From Chlorophyllum brunneum (lineage: Eukaryota; Basidiomycota; Agaricomycetes; Agaricales; Agaricaceae): a stretch of 64,000 bases of DNA. How positions within the stretch are numbered: the first letter of the stretch is position 1; the number at the start of each line of letters is the position of its first letter. Location of the stretch: positions 372,001 to 436,000 of the forward strand of contig OY756141.1 of NCBI GenBank assembly GCA_963576785.1, given 5' to 3'. Of this stretch, positions 44,068-54,470 are shown in pieces. The translations under genes were made by a program, and so were the position numbers. The notes beneath the pieces were generated by a model that worked only from the letters and a program-made list of their open reading frames with translations, had not been told where the DNA came from and made no database searches.

Positions 44068-45657
44068 TTATTCATCGAACCCCTCCCGCTCACATATTCC
44101 TGCACTACTCATCGAGAATTGAAAATCAGATAATTGCCGTGGAACCGAATTGTACCATTGACGAAGAGCGAAGCATTCTTCAACTTTCGGCTCAACATGG
44201 ACAGTGCTTGGAGTTAGTACTGAAAGTACCCTGTGTGCGACAATGGGCTCTCCGCGCGGAGTAAGGTCTTCGGGTTGGCTGGTTTGTGGTACTAGCTCAC
44301 AAAAGGTCAGTATGTTTTCATAACCAACGAACTGGGAAAATTGGCCCACGATGCTCAGTGAGACGAGCATTTCTGAATGCAACGATATCTCCTGGACGTG
44401 CGGTGAACTCTTCTGCGCTGTAGGACCATAGCATCACTAGTAACAAGAGCCCCGACTGGTCAAAAACTGTGACTTGACGTGTGGGTGTCTGGGGAGATGG
44501 CTCAAAGAAAAGCCCTGCGCCAAGTAAATAAGAGAGATATGCATACCTTGTTGGACGACTTATACTCGCCTAGGAGAGATACGTCTTTCACAATCCCGAT
44601 CACGTCTACGCGCTGTAGATAGAATGAGTAAAGGTCAGAGAACCTCGGGAATCTCAACTAACATTTATGAACTTTTTGGAGTTGTAAAAGTCTCTAGTTC
44701 TCAACTCGACCTTGTACAAGCTGGGAATTTTGATGAACTTGAAGCGATATCGTGGCATGCCAGTAAACCTGGGGCACTTCACGAACAGTTAGTCATGAGG
44801 TCAAGACGGACGGGGTTTAAGAGTCAGGAATGTACGTACTTCCTCGATGAGCGTGTAATGCATAAATGCTATGGTCCATCCATTTGGAAAGCCAAAAAAC
44901 GCCTCGGAGAGGTAGCCGCTCATGGAAAAGCCTGTGATATTATATGTCTTTCCTTCTTCAAACCTATCGTAAGTTTCTTCGGCAATAACTCCCTGTGCGC
45001 AGGCTCGCATCTCGCCAGATTCGTCCAAAAGATGCACCACAAAGAAGGTATTATTACCGGCACGCGGGTAGCGTGGATCATTCAAACGCGATTTATAGGT
45101 AACTAAAACCCGGATGCAGACGAGTCTTTGCATCACAAATTCTGATAGGACTGCGATTGGTACAGGGCTTTCTTCTCTCCTGACTGAATGTTGGATGTCA
45201 GTGAGCCGTTCTTCACCTCGAAGATAAATGATACACACTATCTTGGTATGGTGAAACGTCGGACTGAGGGTCTCCGAGGACTGTATCCAGAGGTTCTGCG
45301 CAGTGCTCGAGTTCTTCAATGATCAGGACACTGCAAGCAATGGTTAATGCATCATCAAGGGTACTAAAACTCATTTTATCGAGTCCCTTACCCTTGGTAC
45401 CCTTCCAGCGGACAGAATACAGCATTCTTGATTTTATAAATCGCCCGAAACATGGTCTCAAGTTTTTGCGTGCTTCTGATTATGGCTGGCTGGCACACAG
45501 CACTGTCCGAGACAAGCGCGTTGTGATAGGGGGTGAGAGGTGGCCAGTCTTGTGAGATTGAACATTCCAAAATCTGGATGATGATATTCGTTGCATGGAG
45601 TTTTCCTGTGAGCCGTCTGAGTTTGGCTATCCCGTTGGGAGTAAGTTTGGGGGTCAT
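44068..45657 (-). pseudogene. RPA1-like OB-fold protein, array copy D (one frameshift)
   Basis: It starts MTPKLTPNGIAKLRRLTGKL at 45657; N-OB then LIIEELEHCAEPLDTVLGDP. DBD-A has ESPVPIAVLSEFVMQRL, LVTYKSRLNDPRYPR, VHLLDESGEMRACA and FEEGKTYNI. DBD-B is like copy A. The last intron has donor 44324 and acceptor before 44230 and joins in phase to VLSVLTPSTVHVEP and ALRQWYNSV, ending at 44068. Around 45220-45240, between VYHLSSR and LTDIQHS, one nucleotide fewer than in copy A shifts the frame. Apart from this the copy is open. Closest to copy A. Confidence 0.74.
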
Positions 45658-45860
45658 TAGTGAGTTAATGACTGTTAGGATGACAGAACATAATACGAAA
45701 AAATCCCCAGATGTTGGACGCGTTCCAAGTTCCCGCGCTCATTAACGCACGTGATCGCATCGTACCTGGCAAAATACAATGCAGTATTTGGCACTGAGGA
45801 ACAGGATGTATTCTGGTAAAATAAAATCAAGGAAATGTGAAGTTCCTTAGTTACGTGTAT

Positions 45861-48778
45861 CTAGATGCTCGAATCCCCTTGGGTGGCAGTTTCATCTTTT
45901 GTTTCTCGATCCTCCCCTTCGCCTGATTCCCTCCCCTCTTCCTCCTCCTCCTCCTCCTCTCTGCCACCACCCTCTTGCTCACCATCACCATCGTCATCAT
46001 CATCATCATCACCATCATCATCGTAGTCTTCATCATCATCGTCATCTTCCTCATCCTCCTCCTCATCTTGCTCAAGTCCAAAAATTTGATACAACAAATC
46101 CACTCTCCCAAACGGCCTCTCACTCCCCAATAACGTACTCGCGGCTTCGTACCGATTCTCAGGCTTCCCAATCTCCTCACACAACATTCTGTACGACTTC
46201 GCCACCCTCCTCAACGCATCCTGGTGTATCCTCTCATGTAGCTTCTGAACCACCAACTGCGAAAGTCGCGGTGAATGCAAGACTTCTAAACCAGACAGCC
46301 AAGTAGAAAAGTTCTTGAGCGCTCTTTGTAAATCTGCTGGACGCATAGAGGGTATACGAGAGAGGGGCTCCTGAAGGAATGGTGAGCGAGTTATTTCAAA
46401 GGAATAAGAGGGGGGGATTTACGTCTGAGGTACGATGCTGGCATGTCTGGCTGGCTTGATAGATTCCAGCGTCATTCATGATGGTGATGTACTAAGGGAG
46501 ATTGGATTCAGCGTTTGCTCTACTATTTTAGAGGGTCGGAACTGACGTGTTCGTCTGTGAGTGCTCCTATCCGTACATCTAGCATCCGATGAACCATGCC
46601 TTGCTTAGCCGACGTGAATGAAAATGGTTCGAGGATAGTCTACCAATAGACACATTAAACCGATGAAAGCTAGACATTAAATACAAGCTCACCAGAAGGT
46701 AACTTAAGCAATTCAACATAAACACCGCCTGATCCCACCTGGGCCTTGAATGTTTTTTCTTCTCGCTAACTGCCGCACAAGTTTCCACCACTGGATCAAT
46801 CATAATGTCGAGCACCCTTGAGAACCCAGCTTCAAGTTCGCTCTCGTTTTCATCACCAACCAGGGAAGATTGATAAACGACCATAATGTCGCGTAAAATT
46901 TGAGCATGATCAAGGATAACAAGAGGCGGAGTCAAGGCAGGATCATCGGGGTCCTGGCAGAAGGGATTACTGGAACTGTTACAACTATGACGGAGAAAAG
47001 TACATACAAGCTGTATACGTGCCAAAGCACGTCCTTGTCCTTGAATAGATTCGTAAAACACCTTGTAGGCGAGGTCGGTCACGCTGCCGACGCGTCAGTC
47101 AGGAAACGTCGGCACAGGCATATCGCACGTACTCCTGAAGTGTTGTCGAGAGAATAGCTTGGTCTCCAATAGTCCTCCGCATGGTGAGCAGATAGAACTG
47201 CAACAGGTTGGCGATCCTATAAGAGACGATACTGCTCTCTTGCGATCGGACGGTTTGTTGCACTCTCATCTACAACATCAGAGAGGATTAGGTCAACACA
47301 ATAGAAACACAGAACCACATGGACTGTACCTTCAACGGAACACATAACTTTCCAACAGCTAAATCCAATAACTCCTGAATCCACTCCTCCTCTTCACCCC
47401 CAGATCCAAACTTCCGAACACTACCGACCATCCTGTTCGCGGATTGAAGACCAAAGAGACTTTCAAGGAACTCTTGTTCTGCGGCTATACCCTGATGAAC
47501 CCAGGCGAGCATATCTCCGACATATCGCATTGGATCGTGCGCATGAAGTTCAATAGGGCGAGGAAGACCAGAAGGGCCTCCACGTGTCAGAGCGGTAAGG
47601 AAAGTTGATAAGAGCGTTGCTTGACGTGTTTCGGAGAGGTATGTCAAGGTTTCACTGGAAACAAAGTATCAGTGGTGAAGCGTCTGTGGGGTGCCTCAGT
47701 GTACTCACGTCAGTAGTTCGGGACGCTTACGAAGTCTCTGAACGGCCTCTCGTAGATTGGGAGTGACCTCAATATGCATCTCTCGACCTATTTGGCGGAA
47801 TTCATTAGACGACCAACGGAGCAGCTTTTCGTATCCCTGTTCAAGGTAAGATAAAGTAGTAGTCATAACGTCCATTCTGTATGTCCTTGTCAGGAGATGG
47901 AAGAGATAGAGTCATAATCAGATACGTACCCAGCCTGAGTGGGACCGTCCTCCCCGGCCATAAGCACCCTACAATCATCTCTAATCTTCTCCGTTTTGTC
48001 CATCGTCTTGAAAAATCGTGTTCCGATGGGTGTATCTCTTGACTTTACCACCTCAATCTCCTGCTCCGTAAGAGTGAACCTCGAGAGAAAGAGTTCAATA
48101 ATCGATTTCTTGTCCTCCACTTCCTTCCTACAGAAAAATGTCAAACCACAAGAGCAATCCCCGAACAAGAGACCACGTACCTTTCCTCCCGCAAACTACC
48201 AGCACGTTCGAGTAGTGTCCGACTCGACTCCTGTGTCAAACCCAACTGATTCTCTGCCTCATCACAGCTAACATGCATTGCGGCAAGATGAACTTGTAAA
48301 TCATTCAGCTTCTACAACAAATGACATGAGGATTCTGCACATACACCTTAAGAAAACCACACACTTGGTCAACTTCGCCTAATGCCTTCAAGAACTGCCG
48401 GCTTCCTTCAGCAAGCTTCTTCTCCATATCCCTTCGAATATGTTTTCGTGCACGCGCTGCAATTTCTCCTGGAACCACTTCGACAACTGGTTGGCTCGGT
48501 GGGGTGCTTCCACTGTCTTGTACGTCATTCTCGGTATCATCTTCGTCTTCGAACTCATCCACTGGCTTGACAGGTTCCTTTCCTTTAGTTGATGCCGGTG
48601 CATAGAGGTCCGAAAGCGTTTGTAGTGCTTCCCTAGTCGCCGCGTCCTCAAAGTTGGTACTGAGGACCTTGTACAAACGCAAAGCAATTGGGTTTCTGGC
48701 CTGCGTCGAAGATTGCTTCCTGTCACTTGATTGAGGAGGAAGAGGTGAAGCAGACGACGAGGCGACAGAGGACGCCAT
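45861..48778 (-). CDS. COG6: Conserved oligomeric Golgi complex subunit 6
   Basis: COG lobe-B subunit, a tether for intra-Golgi retrograde vesicles. ATG at 48778. Exons near 48778-48365, 48311-48181, 48127-47930, 47876-47709, 47654-47340 and 47269 onward, with more short ones to TAG at 45861. Diagnostic: NPIALRLYKVLSTNFEDAAT at the N-terminus, VEDKKSIIELFLSRFTLTEQ, RFFKTMDKTEKI, FLTALTRGGPSGLPRPIELH and DPMRYVGDMLAWVHQGIAAE, all characteristic of COG6. The C-terminus carries a long Asp/Glu-only stretch (45930-46075) that is not typical of the family. I could not settle one junction near 47110. Fragments of this gene are duplicated at 31861-31990 and 33057-33240. Confidence 0.93.
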
Positions 48779-48977
48779 GGAAGTCAACGAAAAGCTATCA
48801 TCAACAATACAAAGTCCGAAAATCATCACGTAATGATACTAAACATTACATCTACTACTATGCGTATACAAAGTTCGTAAAAGTCCTGTAAATATCCATC
48901 AAGTCCAAGGAAGAATAATACAGTAGCGGTACACGAAGTATAGTTCTAAAGTTCGTGAAATAACATTATATCAATGC

Positions 48978-51697
48978 TTAAGATCGTGCGGGCGGAGGTG
49001 TTGCGGCGGGAGGTGTTAAAATGGGAGATACGGCGGGAGATACAGTGGGAGGTACAACGGGGGGCACAGTGGGAGGAACAGCGGGGGGAACAGCGGGGGG
49101 AACAGCAGGAGGTACAGTGGGAGATACATCAGGAGGCGCTGCGTCAGGCGTTGGTCCAGTACAAGGGGCGGTAGGAACAACAGAGAAGCTCCCAACATAC
49201 TCATCCGGATATGGGCATCCAGCAACAGTAACAATACCACCCTCCTTATCGTTATCATTAAACCATCCATCAACACTAGCTGTCACCGCACTAGGCGCAC
49301 CAGTAAACGTTGCAGGCGACATCGTGATTATCGGCGCAGTATTAGTGTACGTTGGCATGATGGAAATCGGTACGTCTGCGCTACTAATAGCTGCAGGTGG
49401 CCAAGGGAATTGTTGAGTGGATGAAGGGGGGATAGAAGATGGTGTACCAGTCTGCCACGGCTGATAATTGCCGTCGAAGGGAACAAGGTCAGCTCCGAGA
49501 GATGCACATTTGCCTAGGGCTGTGCGGGGGTCGCGGGGAATCCAGCCATTGCGAAGCCCCAGTTGGTAAGACCAGAGTGGTGTTTCGACTCGGCCAGCTT
49601 GAGACGGACCGATCTGGGATCAAATTTTAGACGCCTAACCTGCTTGACACGTCAGGACAAACACCCACCTTCCAGGTCCAGAAGAACCAATCTTGCAAGG
49701 CATCGAAAGTTGCAGTGACAAAACTCTGGATACCCTCTTTCATCGTACTATTGTAGTTCTCCCAGCTGTCATATTCAGAGCATTGCGGGTTCGGGGATTT
49801 ATTATCAACTCCCAGGAGAAACAGCCCACAATCATTGGGCGAGGCAGCGAATTCTCCACCAAATACCAGGCCAAAACCTTGGCGCCTGCGAAGAACAGTG
49901 TCAAAAATTAGTTATACATTGCTGCAAAGGATCATTTACGTTTGATTGAATGCCGGGCCCCATGCATCGCAAGCTTGTTGAGGCCACATTCCACCGGGTG
50001 ATCCATCAGGAGCAGGCGTTGAGATCGGGTCAGTCCGAGGTGGTCCAGATGAAAACGAGAAGTATGGATGGTCATCCAAGATGACCCTATCTGACCCTTG
50101 AAGGAAGCCGTCCCATTGACCAAGCTGGAACCCGTCGTGGATAACGATGTACTACACCAAAATAAACGTGAGAATAACAGAGTGTAATGTGACACATACA
50201 GGACCATTCCCTTCCCCCACTCCAGTGATACCCCGAATCATATCGTGAGCTTTCAGGTAGAAGCTAGTGATGGAATCTTTCCCGATAGCGGACAAGAGCG
50301 CCTCGTTGACTATGCCAAAAGCTGTAACGAGGTTCCGATATTCTGGCTGAGAGATAAACTCGGTTAGGACACGGATATAATAGAGCGTCCTCTCCGCATT
50401 TGCAAGGCCCATGTTTCCCGCAAGAAAGTTGACTCGTGACAGCCTGACAAAAGGATGAGCATTCATAAGCCAGGAAAACATATATTGCGAACCTTCCAGA
50501 GTGATTGTAACCTGTTGTGGATGTCAATCAGTCAAGTCTCTGAACGCAAAGCTGATCGAAGGGCTTATGACTTGCCATTCTGAGATCCTGGGACAGCGTG
50601 CAAGTCAAGACAAACCCGAAGCCCGTATTTCCGAGCCCAGCCTAGAACACGCAAAAAGTATCTGATAGAGATTGAGTAAGTGTATAGATTACAGTAAAGA
50701 GCTACTCACTTCCACGAAGTCCGTGCAAGGTATGGCTCTCCTCCCCAGGTTTCAATGGCCCAGAATGCGATTGGTATACGAAGGAAGTTTAGTCCAGCAC
50801 CTGGACCATGAACGGACCAAATCAGTAACAGATCACAATCAGACACGAAGGCGCTTACCAGCTATTTCTGCAATGTCGTCCTCGGTCTAGGACGAACGGT
50901 TCAGAACATCAGAACACCCAAGGCTTGGAGCATCTTACGATAAAGGTCGCATAATGCTGCTCCAGTTGGCCTAGTCCACCTTTTGCCTGATCAGCCGCCA
51001 TGGCTTGACTGAGGGTGAATTCATCTTCTGTCCCCGGGTAACGTTGGAAGAGTTCAGGGGAGATGAAAGGTTCGAGAACGAAAAGACCACCAAGATTAAC
51101 ACCATAGATACGGTCAACTCCCCACCTCCAACTTGTATTTAGCGGGGGTGTCCAAGAGTTCGGCCTAGCATCATCATTGAAGGGATTCTCAGCGTCCTGC
51201 ACCCCTGAAAACTATTTTGAGTCCGCAGACAACGACACTAGGTAAGATCCTTACAATATCCTCCAAAGGAGTTACGGTAAGTGAACGTCGTGCCATTCTC
51301 AGTGGTGACAGTTGATCCATCTCCTCCTGACTTTAAGGACTGCAAAACATCAGTTTCTCGAGAGTCAGTGAAATTGTAGGGGACCCACTGGGGCACCAGT
51401 AGGAAGGGGCGGCGGAGAACCGGCGTCACCAGCGCTTCCTGAATTGTTTGCTGCGCCCGCCTTCCCTGGGTCCTTCTTTGCCACTAGAAACACGACAGGG
51501 AGGACCACGACCAATACAACTACCACAAGGCCAACCGCTAGTGCAATCCAGAGGAGCTTTCGCCGCGTCCATGGTTTCTTAGGCTGAGATTGCAATTCAT
51601 CCGGAGGTTGTGGTAGCTCCTTGCCGCCGCTTGGAGCGGGGGACTCGCCAAGATAGTGCCCTTGAAGGGACTGTGTTGACGGTGCCAAGCTATTCAT
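48978..51697 (-). CDS. Membrane-anchored exo-1,3-beta-glucanase (GH5)
   Basis: Type II membrane glucanase resembling fungal ExgD-type enzymes of GH5 subfamily 9, acting on cell-wall 1,3-beta-glucan. Start ATG 51697. A cytosolic Pro/Ser tail is followed by a membrane helix at about residues 48-73 and a short linker. The first intron (GTGGGT...TTTTGCAG, 48 nt) precedes SLKSGGDGSTVTTENGTTFT. Then GVDRIYGVNLGGLFVLEPF. The acid/base Glu is in FGIVNEALL (50302-50304; the usual motif is NEP) and the nucleophile Glu in VFGGEFAAS (49852-49854). The C-terminus ends in a (PPAV/T) repeat of about 40 residues. Exons are numerous and short, and I did not fix every junction. Confidence 0.88.
49000..49140 (-). 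repeat. Pro-Pro-Val/Ala/Thr minisatellite in glucanase C-tail
   Basis: 12-bp-unit repeat (plus strand GGAGGAACAGCGGG-like) encoding VPPAVPPAVPPTVPP units. It is explained by the coding frame of the glucanase on the minus strand. Confidence 0.75.
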
Positions 51698-52772
51698 GTG
51701 GCTTCTCGGTTGGACGAAGGCCAAGGTTCAACCGAGCACCTTGCGTAGCGGGGAAAGAACAAGATGGTCGAGTGTTGAGAATCGTAGTGTGATCACGGAG
51801 AATCAACCATAGATATATATGGGAAATGCGTAAAAATACACACACTGGAAACTATTCAGGAGTGAGAAATCAACAACGCAACTTTCCTGATGTTTCCGCC
51901 GGTGACCCACGGAGCTGCCCAAAGAAGGGTCATTGTCGACGGGCACCCCAGACCGCGGAGAGAGCATGACCTCCAGATGCCGTGTGGAAAACACCTGCCG
52001 ATGCAATGGCAGCGTTTCGAGTGGACTGCTTTTCAAAGGACTGGGTGTTGATCCAAAATTGACCCGGCTGCTGTATTTATTCCACAAGGTATACGGGAGT
52101 CCGGCCTAACTTTGCGAGACCGGGGAAGGAGTATATAAGAGCAAACTAGAGCCGTACGGAGTGGCATTATATGGTGGCCTGCGTTCCCCGTGAAACGTGT
52201 CCTTGGACCACATCAAAGATAAGTGGGCGGATCTTAGCACGCCATCATAAGTATGAATCTCGGAAGCTGCGCACGCGCGTAACGTCGGGGCTCGCCTTGG
52301 GACTTCTTTCACCATGTGTTCGACGATAGTGCATGCCTGGAAGAACTTGGGATGATGGGAGAACTTTGGACATTACGGTGGCTTCAGCACCCAAAACACC
52401 GACAGAAAGCCGGAAGGAAAGCCACGTGACAGGTGCTTTCGGCCTCAAATTCTTGGAAACTCGGCAGTTGGTTTATCACAACAGTCTCCAACTCACCCAC
52501 TACTACGGGAGGCTGGGTATGTCGTCTGCATCACGCTACCTATGATTCTCTCATGTTTGAAGAGACAGAATCCTCGTCTAAGCTCTGCACTCGTCAGTGA
52601 GCCACGTCTTACTTCAGACTGGGGAGTATGTCACTCATGTACTTCGACTTGTCCGGTTCAGGACATATAATTCCGCAGAGGGCCAATTTTGAAATTGGCC
52701 GGGTCCCCTCCTGCTTGCTTTCCCCATAAATCCTCTCCGGAGCGGATCGTCCTGGCTACAGTCATACACGTC
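51698..52772. other. Divergent intergenic region glucanase / F-box
   Basis: 1.07 kb between two divergently transcribed genes, so it must hold both promoters. TATATATATGGG lies near 51812-51824 on the glucanase side. No additional gene supported. Confidence 0.5.
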
Positions 52773-54328
52773 ATGTCTTCCAGTGATGATCAACGGCTGG
52801 CAGAGGAGCTCCTCCCACCAGAACTCTGGGGGGAGTGCTGGCACTTCGTAGATATCAAGGACATTTGGAATGTCCGACTGGTCTGCAAAGAATTCGCAAG
52901 GACTGGCCAACCTTTCCTGTATCGTGTTCTTCACTGTTGGTCACCTAACCAGGAAGACGTCGACGACAAGAATTGGGATATGTGGTGCAAACACTTTCTC
53001 TGGTCGGCGACACGATTCGTCGTCGTCGCCACAGGTCCTTTTGTTTATTATGTCGAAGAATGGAGCTTTAGCGGTATCGAGCAGACCCGCAGCTTCAATG
53101 ACACCAACGCCAACATTCGGGGTGTCGGAGTCCTCGTTGAAGCGTACCAGTCTGCGCTCAACATTTTCCTGAACACTCTCCAACTATACCCTAATCTCCA
53201 TACCATCACCCTCACCTCCATCCGGGTAGACAAGAACGTTTTTGACGCTCTTAGTCGGGTGCCCAAGCTCCGTAACCTTTCATTGGTCGAGACGAACACG
53301 ATTATTCGCCCGACTCCACCTTCCATGTCACCTTGGCCCCTTCAGAAATTGCGCATCGTAGCGAGCGAGAAGCCAACTTCGGGGGACCCCGGTGATAACA
53401 GTCTACGCATAGTTTCTCCAGTGGTGCTCGACACGCTCATATTACATTCCTACGAGTTCTCCGAGGCTTGCTTACGTCCCTTGGCAGAAGCTCAAGAATC
53501 TTTCGGAGTATTGACGTATCTATCCCTAAATCTCAGACGGAGTACCCTGGAACTCTTGCGGGAGATTCTTCAACTGTGCCCTGTGCTGGAAACTCTCGAC
53601 ATTAACGACCTCGACTACATAGACTCTCGCGACGTTCAGTACCCACCCCCATCATCTTACTCCAGCATTCCACACCTTAAGAATTATCACGGTCCGGCCT
53701 ATCTAGCAGCCAGAGTCCTTGCTGCGTCTCCTTTCGAGAATCTGTCTCTCCACAACGGCAAATCTAAAGAGCACTCGTACACCCAGTCCGAGATGTACAA
53801 GCTCCTGAAGCCCCTCGCTCATCACACTCCTGCCCACTTGGCATTCAGCGTCGTTAGCCCCGATCCCAGGTTATTCGACACTTTAGCCACAGTCTTTGTC
53901 GATATCAAATCACTTCATATATGTTATAACGATCCCGCACCACTCTACGGTTCGAGGGATGATACGTCTGAGTACCGGCAGGTTGTCCTTATTGGCGCGT
54001 GCCCTTTTGTGTGGCCAATTAGGCCACGAAACACCCTCATGGTACGCCGTAACCACAGCTTCTGAAATATCTACTTACGAATTCCAATATTCAGGGATTA
54101 CTGGACCGTCTCGTTATACGCGAGTCTTCTCTCCCTCAACATCTCGTCAGATTACGCTTCACACAAGCAGACCCATACAGTTCTCGACGAATCACACCGC
54201 AGGAGCAACGGCATTGTGTAGAAAGGCTTTGCACTTGGTACCGAGATCTGATGTTCTTCCAACTGGGCGATAATCCGCCCTTAGCCAGGTCGGACCGCGG
54301 AAAACAATGGTATGAAGTCAGACAATAG
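52773..54328 (+). CDS. F-box protein with leucine-rich region
   Basis: Two exons, 52773-54041 and 54095-54328, giving 500 residues. The N-terminal F-box is LLPPELWGECWHFVDIKDIW followed by VRLVCKEFARTGQPFLYR. The remainder has leucine-rich spacing (LYPNLHTITLTSI, VPKLRNLSLVET, LCPVLETLDINDLD), as in the large F-box families of Agaricomycetes. Such proteins recruit substrates to SCF ubiquitin ligases; the target is unknown. The ATG at 52773 is the first one and gives an F-box about 12 residues in. The C-terminus EQRHCVERLCTWYRD lies in exon 2. Confidence 0.88.
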
Positions 54329-54470
54329 TATATTACACCCTCTCCCCGCCGAAGATAATAATAATACCGAGGATTGTGCAGCAAATAACCAACGATTTCG
54401 ATATATACCCCCTTTCAATAACCCGACTCTGAGCTTCTTTATGGAGGACACACTCCCAGTGCGAAAATAA

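Noticed and set aside
45899..46306. His-rich protein on the plus strand
   Set aside because: Antisense shadow of the acidic tail of COG6.
49021..49416. Gly/Thr-repeat protein on the plus strand
   Set aside because: It is the antisense shadow of the Pro/Val repeat in the glucanase C-tail.
51697..51724. Glucanase start 9 codons upstream
   Set aside because: The codon there is TTG; the first ATG in frame is at 51697.
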